This document shows, piece by piece, positions 11,370 to 20,589 of a stretch of 64,000 nt of DNA. The translations under genes and the position numbers were made by a program. This DNA is from Ascochyta rabiei (Eukaryota; Ascomycota; Dothideomycetes; Pleosporales; Didymellaceae). Every line of letters starts with the position of its first letter. Positions within the stretch are counted from its first letter, which is position 1. The notes under the pieces are model-generated. The model saw only the letters and a program-made list of their open reading frames with translations. It ran no database searches and was not told the DNA's origin. The stretch covers positions 1,426,001-1,490,000 of the forward strand of contig NC_082412.1 in NCBI RefSeq assembly GCF_004011695.2, read 5' to 3'.

Positions 11370-12308
11370 ATGGCTTCCAGGAAGAAGGTTCTCCTCAAGG
11401 TAGTCACCTGCCTTAGCAGAGACGTCGTACCCCACTGACGTATGCAGGTCATTATCCTCGGCGACAGTGGTGTCGGCAAGACCAGCTTGATGAACCAATA
11501 TGTACGACTCCCACGACTCTCGCTCGGCGATCGCACAGCCCCAAGCTATAGAGCGCTGCTCACACAAATCATACAGGTCAACAAGAAGTTCAGCGCAAGC
11601 TACAAGGCGACAATAGGCGCCGACTTTCTGACCAAGGAAGTCATGGTCGACGACAGGCTGGTGACAATGCAGGTGGGTTACGCAGTCAGGATTGAGTGAA
11701 TTGAACACTGATCCGTGTAGCTCTGGGATACCGCTGGACAGGAGCGCTTCCAATCACTCGGTGTCGCATTCTACCGCGGTGCCGACTGCTGCGTGCTCGT
11801 ATACGACGTCAACAACTCGAAGAGTTTCGATACCCTGGACAGCTGGAGAGACGAGTTCTTGGTCCAGGCTAGTCCCATGGACCCTGAGAGTTTCCCATTC
11901 GTACGTGATCGCACAGAGGCGAGGCTGGACACGGCTAACACAGGCAGGTCGTCATTGGCAACAAGATCGATGTTGAGGAGAGCAAGAGGATGGTGAGATG
12001 TGCACCCCAATCGAACTTGTTGCAATTGCTTACGATGTTTTAGATCTCATCGAAGCGCGCCATGACCTTCTGCCAGTCCAAAGGCGGCATTCCCTACTTC
12101 GAGACCAGCGCCAAGGACGCTATCAATGTTGAGCAGGCGTTTGAGGGTGCGTGTTGTGATTCTCCGTGGAGAAGCGTGGTATGCTAACATGCTTCCAGTC
12201 ATCGCACGGCAGGCGCTTGCGCAGGAAGACGTGGGCGACTTCAGCAACGACTTCCCCGAGACGATTCCCATCGACCTGAAGGGCAGTGAGGGCGGATGCG
12301 CGTGCTAG
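11370..12308 (+). CDS. ypt7: Rab7-family small GTPase Ypt7
   Basis: Seven exons (11370-11399, 11448-11501, 11577-11672, 11721-11900, 11948-11992, 12044-12146, 12199-12308) encode 205 aa, the usual Ypt7 length. Seen: P-loop GDSGVGKTS at 15-23, effector region [18 protein letters not shown], switch [26 protein letters not shown] and ETSAK guanine-binding motifs, and a C-terminal GGCAC for double geranylgeranylation. Ypt7 marks late endosomes and vacuoles and, with HOPS, drives vacuole fusion and autophagosome delivery. Six introns in a 618-nt coding sequence is dense for a fungus; all have GT..AG ends and restore frame. Identification is near certain; exon ends are supported by uninterrupted similarity to the family. 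Confidence 0.96.
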
Positions 12309-12853
12309 TGGATACGAGTGCGCAAGAAGCGCCGTTCCTGAGGAGAGATATACCCTCCAATCGCTGTTGTCGTTGGGTGGAGTCTGGTGTCCGGTGTATT
12401 GCATGACTCTATGCGAGGTTGTTTCTTGCTTACTTCTCATGATTGGGTATGTAGCGACGGGTAGTACATATTGGAGCACGTGCAGTGTGCAATGAATTGA
12501 AGCAAGTGGCGCGTGCGTGCTGGTGATGAATTGTGGCTGAAGCACCAACGTCGGCCGGCGCTAGTGACATCTGAGACACCATTGCGCATCTCTAAGACTC
12601 TAACCACGCCTCGATCCCTGATAATTGGTCACCCTACACTCGGCACGCTGCACTCTGCGCTCTGCACCTTCGCGCAGTCGCTGCATTAGCCGACACGCAG
12701 CCTCTGGCTCCACGACCACACGGCTGTCCCATGGGCGCTCTACTGCACTTCGATACCCGACTCCCGGCCGTGATCCCGTGCAACGCCGACAGCAGCTTCG
12801 CCGAGCGCCCTCCTTGACCGAAGCACATTCTTTGGCCGTATACGTATTGGACC
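12309..12853. other. intergenic, promoter region of the DMT transporter
   Basis: Follows YPT7 and precedes the next gene on the same strand. The second half is C-rich with short imperfect repeats of CACTCTGC-type words near 12640-12670. No gene seen. Confidence 0.45.
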
Positions 12854-14417
12854 ATGATCCCGAGACGACAGGAAGAGGTGGAGCCCTCGGCCTCGACGCC
12901 GCTCAGTCCGCGCAGTAGCAGTGTGTCGAACGACAGTCGATTTCTCTACGACGATGACTTTTTGGAGAGCTCCGTACCTTCACCGGCGAGCGTAGTCAGC
13001 CTGTGGGACGAAGGGAAGAGGCCACACAGCAGGATCAGACACGCAGTCGGCATCGCGCTGCTGCTCGCGACCGTGTTCCTGTGGACGGCGTCCAACTTCC
13101 TAGCCAGCGTACGTGTCTCCACCTGCTCCATGAAGGGCTGAAGCTCTGCTATGCGTATGGATGGATGGATGGATGGATGAATGAATGAATGAATGAAGGA
13201 ACCTCAGCTGAACACCACAGACCATATTTGCAGACTCGTCCTACGATAAGCCCTACCTCGTAACCTACATCAACACGGCCTTCTTCCTGATTCCCCTTCT
13301 GCCCATGCTCCTCCACCACCTCTGGGCCGACCGGCAGAACGCGGTGCAGCGCCAGCCGCTCGCAGCCCAACTGCGCAACCTCCTGAACCGGCGGGCAGGA
13401 AAGTGGACACTGCTCCGGGACCACGAATCGCGCTCGTCGTCTCGCTCGCCCAGCAAGTCGGGGGACGCCGAGGGCGCTGAGCTCCTCCTCGGCGACTCGG
13501 CGCATGGCAGCAGTGCCGACGTTGGCGAGCTGCGGGCGGAGGATGAAGGGCTGACGCTGCAGGAGACGGCCAAGCTGGCGCTGGAGTTCTGCATTCTCTG
13601 GTTCCTCGCCAACTACTTCGCGGCGGCCTGCCTGTCGTACACGACGGTGGCGTCGTCGACGATCCTGGCGTCGACGTCGAGCATCTGGACGCTCCTCTGC
13701 GGCTCGCTGCTGCGCGTGGAGCGGTTCACGCTGCGCAAGCTCATGGGCGTGGGCGCCTCGCTCGCGGGCGTAGCCCTCATCTCGACCATTGACGTGTCAG
13801 GCGAGACGGACGAGAACCGCGGCTCGTTCCCGCACAAGACGCCGCGCGAGCTTGCGCTGGGCGACGTCATGGCGTTTGTGTCCGCCGTCCTGTACGGCTT
13901 CTACGCGGTGCTGATGAAGGCGCGGATCGGCGACGAGTCGCGGGTCAACATGCCGCTGTTCTTCGGGCTCGTCGGCCTCTCCAACGTGGTGCTGCTGTGG
14001 CCGGGCCTCGTGGTTCTGCACCTCACCGGCATCGAGCCCTTTGCGCTGCCGCCGACGCGCAAGATCCTCACCATTGTGCTGGTGAACAGTGCGAGCAGCC
14101 TCGTTTCCGACTTCTGCTGGGCCTACGCTATGCTCCTCACGTCCCCGCTCATCGTCTCCGTGGGCTTGTCGCTCACGATCCCGCTCAGTCTCGTTGGGCA
14201 GATGGTGCTCGACGCGCAGTATGCTAGCTGGCTGTACTGGGTCGGCGCGGCGATGATGGTGGTGTCGTTTGTGTTTATCAACAATGAGGATGGCAAGGAG
14301 GAGGAGGAGGAGGAGGAGGAGGAGGAGGGGTTGCGGGGCTTGGGCGTGGGTGTGGGTGGGGGCCTGGGTGGTGATGGTGCGAGTCGTAGGGAGAGTGTGC
14401 ATTCGAGGAGGAGTTGA
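12854..14417 (+). CDS. drug/metabolite-type transporter (EamA / SLC35F-like)
   Basis: Two exons (12854-13108 and 13221-14417) give 483 aa. After a ~70-residue Ser-rich cytosolic N-terminus come about ten hydrophobic segments: the first (VGIALLLATVFLWTASNFLA) ends at the intron, the second is NTAFFLIPLLPMLL, then a ~100-residue hydrophilic loop rich in Ser, Arg and Glu, then eight more, including GVGASLAGVALIS and LTSPLIVSVGLSLTIPLSLV. This layout matches the fungal YML018C/THI74-like and SLC35F5-like carriers, usually placed in vacuolar or other internal membranes; the substrate is unknown. The C-terminus carries a poly-Glu run from a GAG repeat. The intron contains a GGAT/GAAT microsatellite. 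Confidence 0.85.
13157..13197. repeat. tetranucleotide microsatellite (ATGG)n(ATGA)n in an intron
   Basis: About five ATGG units followed by about five ATGA units lie inside the 112-nt intron of the DMT transporter. Length changes here would alter only intron size. Confidence 0.9.
14298..14327 (+). repeat. in-frame GAG repeat encoding poly-glutamate
   Basis: About ten GAG codons near the 3' end of the transporter gene, after KD/GK residues and before a Gly-rich end. Expansion or contraction stays in frame. Confidence 0.9.
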
Positions 14418-14648
14418 AGGGCGAGTGCAAACAGGTAGAAGTGCGTTGTGCTTTCCTGTTTCTTTCTCTTGCGTTTTGCGGATGGATACCTTGCGGCATT
14501 GCGTGGCGTTGAGTGAGATGTTATTTTTTTTAATTTTTTTTTCAATTTTCTAATTTTCTGTCATTTTTGCTTTCTCATTCTTCTTCCGTGGAGGGATTCT
14601 GTCTTGTTGTTCTTGTTCTTGCTCTTGCTGTGTTCCCAGGGTATACTT

Positions 14649-16238
14649 TCAATCCTTGCGCCCCCCGCTCCTGTTCTTCGAATACTTGCCCGCACCCCCA
14701 CCACCTCCATACTTGCCCCTCCCGCCTCCGCCCCTATAACTCCGGCTGCGATCGTCGTCCCTCCTGCTCGCCATGAGCTCCTTCTTCTTGGCCTGCCAGG
14801 TGTCCTCATCCTCCAGCTCCTCGTGCGCCCAGCGCTCGCGCTCCATGAATTGGGTCAGGAGGCGCTCGACCTGGGGCTCCCACACGGCAGGGCCCTTTTC
14901 CAGGTCGGCGTACTCGAGCACGTTGGGGCCGCCGAGCTGGTAGTCGCCCTGCCGGGTGCGGACGAGGCTGCTCATCAGGCCGAGGCTGCCGCATGCGAGG
15001 CCCAGGTCGTGGCACAGCGAGCGCACGTAGAAGCCGCTGGTGACGGTCATGCGCAGGCGGGCGGCGGGCGGCTGGTGTTGCTTGTCGATGGGGGTGGTCT
15101 CGGGGATGGTGTCGGGGATGGTGTCGGGGATGGTGTCGGGGATGGTGTCGGGGATGGTGTCGGGAATCGTGTCGGGGATGGTGTCGGGGATGGTGTCGGG
15201 GATCTCGTCTGCTGCGCTCGTGCAGCGTTGGTCGACGGGCTGCTTCTCGACGGGCACGGGCGGCTCGGGGATGTCGGCGTCGAGGGGGCGCTGGACGGGG
15301 ACGGCGGTTGGCTGGGTCGAGGGGAGGGCGCCGGACATGGCGGGCTCGCAGTCGGTGCGCGGCTTCTTCGGCTGCGGGCCAGCGTCAGAGGTGGGCGAAG
15401 GAGAGGGGCCGGGCCCGGGGCGGTTGGCAGGCTCTGCGGAGGGAGAGCGTGCGCGTTTGGCGTGCAAGCGATGGTGCTGGGCGGCGTGGGCGGCGTCGGA
15501 CTGGCGGATGCCCAGCAGGTGCTCTGCGCCGGCCTTGGCTTCTTCGTCGAGCTCGTCGCTGGGCCAGGCGAAGTGGTGGGTGCCGGGCTCGAGCCAGTCG
15601 ACGAGCTCGAGCTGCTCGACGGTGACGGGGCGGGCGGGGACGACGGGTATGTCCTTGCCCTCGCGCGCGTACTCGTACATCTTCTTGCCGTCGACCTTGA
15701 GGGCGGAGAAGACGCTGGGCGTCTGCATCATGTGGCCGCGGAAGTGCGCCAGCTTCTCCTCGACCAGCGCGCGCGTGACGTGGGCGTGGTCGGCCGTGGC
15801 GACGAGCTTGCCCACGGCGTCGTAGCTGTCGGTGGCGGCGCCGAACAGGACGACGCACTCGTAGCTCTTGGTGCACTCGAGGAACTTGCCGAGCTCCTTT
15901 GTGCCGCGGCCCACGCCGACCACCAGCACGCCCGTGGCCATGGGGTCGAGGGTGCCGCCGTGGCCCAGCTTGACCTTGACCTGTTCCACGTGCTTCTTCT
16001 TGGACCCCGACACCACCATCTGCCGCCGCTGCCACTCGAGCCAGGGCTGGAACACGGCCGACGTGGCAAACGCCGTCTGCAGGTCGCGCAGCACGCCCGC
16101 CGACGACGCCCACTGCGGCTTGTGGATGCCGAAGACGCCCTCGAGCACCTTGCGCCCGCCGCCGCCGCCACCAGCACCGGCACCGCTGTCTTTGGGTGGG
16201 GAGGCCATGGTGCGTCGCAGCGTGCACGCAATGGACAT
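14649..16238 (-). CDS. pus4: tRNA pseudouridine-55 synthase, TruB/Pus4 family
   Basis: Single exon, about 529 aa from the ATG at 16238 (alternative ATG at 16208). The TruB catalytic loop is clear: KLGHGGTLDPMATGVLVVGV, with the nucleophilic Asp in TLDP, preceded by GVFGIHKPQ and followed by KSYECVVLFGAATDSYD and TPSVFSALKVDGKKMYEYAR. Pus4 makes psi55 in the T-loop of cytosolic and mitochondrial tRNAs. The upstream start MSIACTLRRTM adds a short basic leader that could serve mitochondrial import, so both starts may be used; the frame is open further upstream only through a poly-Pro stretch coded by a G-run. Fungus-specific insertions include a low-complexity block with a tandem Thr-Ile-Pro-Asp repeat just before the RMTVTSGFYVRSLCHDLG motif. 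The C-terminus is Gly/Lys/Arg-rich. Confidence 0.92.
   Translation of the reverse strand: MSIACTLRRTMASPPKDSGAGAGGGGGGRKVLEGVFGIHKPQWASSAGVLRDLQTAFATSAVFQPWLEWQRRQMVVSGSKKKHVEQVKVKLGHGGTLDPMATGVLVVGVGRGTKELGKFLECTKSYECVVLFGAATDSYDAVGKLVATADHAHVTRALVEEKLAHFRGHMMQTPSVFSALKVDGKKMYEYAREGKDIPVVPARPVTVEQLELVDWLEPGTHHFAWPSDELDEEAKAGAEHLLGIRQSDAAHAAQHHRLHAKRARSPSAEPANRPGPGPSPSPTSDAGPQPKKPRTDCEPAMSGALPSTQPTAVPVQRPLDADIPEPPVPVEKQPVDQRCTSAADEIPDTIPDTIPDTIPDTIPDTIPDTIPDTIPDTIPETTPIDKQHQPPAARLRMTVTSGFYVRSLCHDLGLACGSLGLMSSLVRTRQGDYQLGGPNVLEYADLEKGPAVWEPQVERLLTQFMERERWAHEELEDEDTWQAKKKELMASRRDDDRSRSYRGGGGRGKYGGGGGAGKYSKNRSGGRKD
15102..15200 (-). repeat. 12-bp minisatellite encoding (Thr-Ile-Pro-Asp)n inside PUS4
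   Basis: Eight consecutive 12-bp units (GATGGTGTCGGG on the plus strand), one of them AATCGTGTCGGG, keep the frame and code for a TIPD array bounded by EIPD and TIPE. The near-identity at DNA level shows recent expansion. Confidence 0.92.
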
Positions 16239-16242
16239 GGGA

Positions 16243-16259
16243 GGGGGGGGGGGGGGGGG
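16243..16259. repeat. 17-base G homopolymer
   Basis: A run of 17 G just upstream of the PUS4 start, within its likely 5' leader. It is a likely site of sequencing or replication slippage. Confidence 0.9.
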
Positions 16260-16287
16260 TCGTGGACGTGCAATCTCTGTGAACAGC

Positions 16288-16335
16288 ACTGTTCTCTCTC
16301 GCACGTGTTCAGTACTGTTCTCTCTCGCACGTGTT
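16288..16335. repeat. tandem 22-bp element carrying an E-box, two copies
   Basis: ACTGTTCTCTCTCGCACGTG plus TT occurs at 16288-16309 and again at 16314-16335, a period of 26. Each copy contains the palindromic CACGTG. They sit in the divergent promoter between PUS4 and the J-protein gene. Confidence 0.85.
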
Positions 16336-16435
16336 GATGGTGGGAGCTTGGGTGATTTTCAGTCCTGCTAGCCGCACCGCAGTGACCGCACAACGGGCAC
16401 TAGCCGTCGATCACTGGGAATCTCTTCCCTCTTGC

Positions 16436-16565
16436 ATGCATGTCTAATTACCGTCACGTCCTGCATGCATGTCACGTCTAGTCGTCTACCGTCACGTCCT
16501 GCATGCAAGTCTACCGTCACGTCTAGTCGTCTACCGTCACGTCTAGTCGTCTACCGTCACGTCTT
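16436..16565. repeat. promoter minisatellite built on CCGTCACGTC and GCATGCA words
   Basis: CCGTCACGTC or GTCACGTC occurs about seven times, mixed with GCATGCA palindromes and CTAGTCGTCTA. Two perfect ~22-bp units (GTCACGTCTAGTCGTCTACC) are adjacent near 16516-16560. The reverse complement contains TGACG, the half-site of bZIP/CREB-type factors. The array fills most of the 482-bp gap between two divergent genes, so a regulatory role is plausible but inferred. Confidence 0.75.
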
Positions 16566-16720
16566 CGCATTCGAGGTTGCTGACAGGATCCTGCCTCATT
16601 GCGTCGAGCTAGTCTTCCTTGGTACAACAGACATCTGCAAACACGTGACTGCTGCCTGCGAGCAGAACCAACGTCTGCGAGGCCCGCCGCCAGCAACACA
16701 CCACCACCTCCTCCTCCGAC

Positions 16721-17947
16721 ATGGGCGACTCCAACAAAGACCTCGAGGACCTCGCCCGCAGCACGACAGAAGACTACTACGACCTGCTCGGCGTGCCCTT
16801 CGACGCTGACGAGGCCGCCATCAAACGCGCCTACCGCAAAGCCTCGATCCGCTTCCACCCGGACAAGAACCCAGACAACAAAGATGCCGCAGACACCTTC
16901 ATCGCCCTGGGATGGGCGCGCGACATCCTCATCGACGCAAAGCTCAAGGCCGAATACGACCGCGCCCGCACACGGCGGCGCCAAAAAGCGGCTCAGCATG
17001 ACCTGCTCACCGCCAATCAGCGCAGGATGAAGGAGGACCTCGAGCAGCGCGAGAGAGAGGCCGCCCGCCTAAAGAGGAAGAGAGCGGCAGAAGGGAGCGA
17101 CGAGGCCAAGTGGGAGCAGAAAATACAACGCCTGGCCGAAGATGGGAGAAGACGGGTCAGAGAGATGCAGGAGCGCAAGAAGAAGCTGCGGGAAGAAGAC
17201 GAGGCTGCGGCCGCAGGGCCAGTCAAGCCGCCTGAGCTGCAGCCGCCAAAGCCAGGAGACTCGGCTGACGTCGACCGCACCGTCAAGATTCGCTTCCAAC
17301 GCCGCGGCCCCATGGCAGCCTGGGACAAGGACACGATGCGAAACATGTTCGACAAGTACGGCAGCATCGACAGCGTCATCGTCTTCAAAGACAAGAAGCT
17401 AAAGCTCGAGGGAGAAAAGCACCGTCAGCTCGTAGCTACCGTCTTCGTCGTCTACAAGCGCCTAGATCATGCCTACACCGCCGTCTCAGACGCAAAGGAA
17501 GACTTCCCAGCTCTCGACTCGGTAGCTTGGGCGAGCGACGAGCCAGACCTTACGGCTCCCTTTGCCGGCCACGCCAAGAAGCCAAGCCTAGAGGAGTTCA
17601 CTATGATGCGGCTCAAGAAGGCAGGAAAGCAGCAAAAAGAGCAGCTCAGGAAGCGCGAAGCGGACATGGCCGGTGAAGCGGACATGGCCGGTGAAGCGGC
17701 CTCCAAGGCCCCCGCACCTTCCGCCCCATCCACGCCAGCAATGTCTTTCCGCACGTCCTTTGCCTCCAGTCTGGGCTCCACACCCCGTAACATCCCAAAG
17801 TTCTCCTTCTCTCCTAGGACACCAAGCTCGGATGCCGTCACCAACGCACGCCTCAGGGAGCTGGAGAAGAAGCAGCGAGAGGAGGAGATTAGGAAGCGCG
17901 AGGCTGCTGAGGAGGCCGCCGAGGCTGCGGGCGAGAGAGCATCGTAG
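16721..17947 (+). CDS. J-domain and RRM spliceosome-associated protein, Cwc23/DNAJC17 type
   Basis: Single exon, 408 aa. A J domain spans ~17-85 (DYYDLLGVPFDADEAAIKRA) with the HPD tripeptide at 46-48, required to stimulate Hsp70. A long Arg/Lys/Glu-rich coiled coil follows (~90-165), then an RRM-like domain (~185-265: VKIRF, then VFVVYKRLDHAYTAV). J plus coiled coil plus RRM is the architecture of DNAJC17 and fungal Cwf23/Cwc23, which act in the nucleus with spliceosomes. Residues ADMAGE are repeated because an 18-bp unit at 17666-17701 is duplicated. The last 60 residues are a charged helix. It shares a repeat-rich divergent promoter with PUS4. Confidence 0.88.
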   Translation: MGDSNKDLEDLARSTTEDYYDLLGVPFDADEAAIKRAYRKASIRFHPDKNPDNKDAADTFIALGWARDILIDAKLKAEYDRARTRRRQKAAQHDLLTANQRRMKEDLEQREREAARLKRKRAAEGSDEAKWEQKIQRLAEDGRRRVREMQERKKKLREEDEAAAAGPVKPPELQPPKPGDSADVDRTVKIRFQRRGPMAAWDKDTMRNMFDKYGSIDSVIVFKDKKLKLEGEKHRQLVATVFVVYKRLDHAYTAVSDAKEDFPALDSVAWASDEPDLTAPFAGHAKKPSLEEFTMMRLKKAGKQQKEQLRKREADMAGEADMAGEAASKAPAPSAPSTPAMSFRTSFASSLGSTPRNIPKFSFSPRTPSSDAVTNARLRELEKKQREEEIRKREAAEEAAEAAGERAS

Positions 17948-18576
17948 TCGCATGTATTTCTTGGGAGGCAGTCTTTTAGCGATGATACCCATTTCATTAT
18001 CGGATTAGGCGTACGCATCACCACTCCATTTAGGTTCAATGTGGGAACTGTGTCTCATGACACAGCCTGGAGGTCTTTGGTAGAACCCAGGCCATCATTC
18101 ACTAGACGCAAAGAGCGCTGCAGTCTTTCTCCTTGCTCATCAAGTAACCGACCAAGCCGACTTGACTAGCTCCCGAAATCTGGAAAACCTGTCGAATGAT
18201 CACGGAATGCGTACATTCCAACGTCCCCACTTTCCATCGCGTACCCGCATCAGAGCGGACACAGCCGTAAAAATGTGGGCCGCTGAGGGCGAGTTACCAA
18301 TGCCTCCGAAGTACCATCGCATTTTGGGACTGGATGCTAGCTCGAGCATGCTGCTACGGTGGTTGCGCGTGGGGGGGCCAACATTCCAAGTACAGACTCG
18401 TATACGGGCAAGCATTACCGGAAGGGCAACACCAACGATCAGCTCAAAGGAGAAACCAGCACAGAATCAAGATTGCATAAATAGGCTGGGGAATCAAGCA
18501 CTGATCAACCAGACCTTCCTTTCAACACACCTCTCTACCTTTACACTTTCCCAACCCTCCAAACCATCTCGCAATC
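17948..18576. other. promoter region of the secreted helical protein
   Basis: A TATA-type element GCATAAATAGGC at 18476-18487 lies about 90-100 bases before the next ATG, and a pyrimidine-rich leader (CTCTCTACCTTTACACTTTCC) follows, a layout common for highly expressed fungal genes. No gene seen in the rest. Confidence 0.6.
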
Positions 18577-19564
18577 ATGCTGGTCTCCTCCGTCCTCGCT
18601 TTCGCTGCTCTGGCCTCCGCCACCCCGTTCGGCGTCGTCACCGAGCGTGACATCTTCCCCGCCTATCCCCTCACCCAGATCCTCCCTGTCCCGGGTTACA
18701 ACTCCACCACCGACGGCTTCAACCGTCTCGGAAACCTGTACACCAACAGTGCCGCCCAGCTCACAGCCCAGGCCAACGAAATCGGTACGTAGCCTTGACG
18801 CCCCCACCCTCCGTTCCCAGCACCCAGCCTAAAGAACAAGTAAAGAGAAAAGGGAAAGGAAAGCGTCTAACACCACACAGCGCAGAAAACAATCGCACTC
18901 AACGGCTCCGGCGGCGTGACGTACAACTACGACGTCAAAGCCAGCCTGGCCTCGTCGCTGACCATTCTCAACAACCTGCTCTGGCAGACGGCCTACCAGA
19001 CGGAGCAGAGGGTGTGTGCGATTGTGACGTCGATCAACCAGCAGAACGTCGATACCGTGAATGGCAATCTGCGCGCTGGGTGAGTGTCTTCCTTCCGCTT
19101 CCTTCTCTCTACCCTGCATCGTGTGATTCAGGGATATGCACAGAAGGGAAGCAGGCGAGATCTCGGTCGTGTTGAAGAGGACACGGATGGATTTAGGGAA
19201 GCTAACTCGCACGATCAGAATCGCGGCAGAGGTTCAGGCTATCATTCGAATCACCGTAACGCTCACCACCACCATCGCTACCATCAAAGCCCGTACGTTC
19301 CCCTCCATCTCTCTCCCCGTCTCATGCATCCACCCCGACTGACCCCCCTCAGAACTCGCCGCCTTCTCCGAAGCCGAGCGCGTCGTCGTCGCTACCCTCA
19401 TCCAAGCCATCGCCACCGCTGCATCCGCCAGCCTGGGTCCCGCAGCGCAGCTCAGCGGCGGGCTGTCGGCTGCGGGCCTCACGGGCCTGGCTGACGTCGT
19501 GGGGGGTCTGCAGGTTGCGATTACCTCGCTGCAGGCTCTTGCTACCATTAACTGGTCGTTCTAA
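18577..19564 (+). CDS. secreted alpha-helical protein of unknown function
   Basis: Four exons (18577-18784, 18881-19079, 19219-19292, 19353-19564) give 230 aa. The first ~16 residues (MLVSSVLAFAALASAT) are a signal peptide. The mature protein is almost all amphipathic helix with many Ala, Thr, Leu, Asn and Gln and only one Cys, e.g. SSLTILNNLLWQTAYQTEQ and TLIQAIATAASASLGPAAQ. Size, leader and helical character resemble the hydrophobic-surface-binding / cell-wall galactomannoprotein group, but no diagnostic motif is visible, so I leave the family open. Introns of 96, 139 and 60 nt restore frame; exon 3 is only 74 nt. A good TATA element and CT-rich leader suggest strong expression. Confidence 0.72.
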
Positions 19565-20589
19565 GGTTGTGTAAGCGAGCGAGCGAGCGCAGAGTGGCAA
19601 GCTTCTGTCGCTCGGATCGGGATGGGCTTGCTGCGAGGTTTCGGGTGCGAGGTGTGGGTAGGGTTACGGACGGGGGGGTTTTTTTTTTTTCTTGATTGAA
19701 AGTGATGGAGGGAATGGAGGGGGTTCTTCACTCTCGTTAAGATGTAACGCTTTATCTTCTATTCGATCTCGAGGCGACGGCGTGCAGTCGAGTACTTCTC
19801 TCGCGTGCAACCCGTTGGCATGTTGGCTGCTTCTACCACTACCACATCTCCATCCAATTTCCCTTCGCACCGGCCATCGTGCTACTCACGCGCCCCGGAC
19901 TGTGCTGCAACGCCTCGGTATCCTCCAGTCTGCCGTATGGCGTGGCTACCAGCCATTCACCCCCGGGCATCGAACAAACAGCATATCACAATCCTCTCCG
20001 TCTTCGGAAACTGCTCTTTCCTCTGTGCTCAGCAAGGTACACAAACCCCCCCGAGCGCAAGGAATGCAGCCCAGCAGATCCGACGCCATGCAGAGCGACG
20101 GGATCATGTATCCGACAGCCGCTGATCTCGCTGTCTTTTTCCTCGCTCCTCTGATGAAATTCTTCCTGCACTGCCGTGATCTGCGTTGCAGTCGTCCCAG
20201 CACGTCCAAACCCGCGCTGCAGAGCCGTGATAGCAGCGGAGTGCCACGGAGTGCCACGGAGATTGGTCAAGGGAGATGTAGCAGCGGGCTTTTCTTTCCA
20301 AGGAGAGGCATGGGAGATAAATACGGGGTTTGATGCCGTGGGAGACAAGTGTCCCAGCGAGCGTTGCATGTCGTGTGTCGCTATTCTGTTGCCTGTGTTT
20401 ACGACCTCAGCACTACCTCGTATCAGCCTGGCTTCAACCCCACCCTCCTTCTGCTCTCCGTCACGGTTGGCTGATCCGCCGGCTCCCGGGTGCTGTCGAC
20501 CCCACCGTGTGCTCTGTGGGCAACAACTGGTAGCCCACCATACGTAACTCGTCGGCACAGCGATGATGATGCTGATTTTCTCCGCTCCA
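19565..20589. other. intergenic, no gene seen
   Basis: Begins with GAGC repeats and a G7/T10 homopolymer junction (19674-19690). Long open frames on both strands here have skewed composition but no protein motif, signal or splice pattern I can support. The right end borders the rhamnosidase relic. Confidence 0.5.

Noticed and set aside
13324..14402. Long open frames antisense to the DMT transporter and, elsewhere, to PUS4, CDC48 and DCP2
   Set aside because: They mirror GC-rich codon use of the real genes, have no start context, splice sites or protein motifs, and the sense proteins are clearly recognised.
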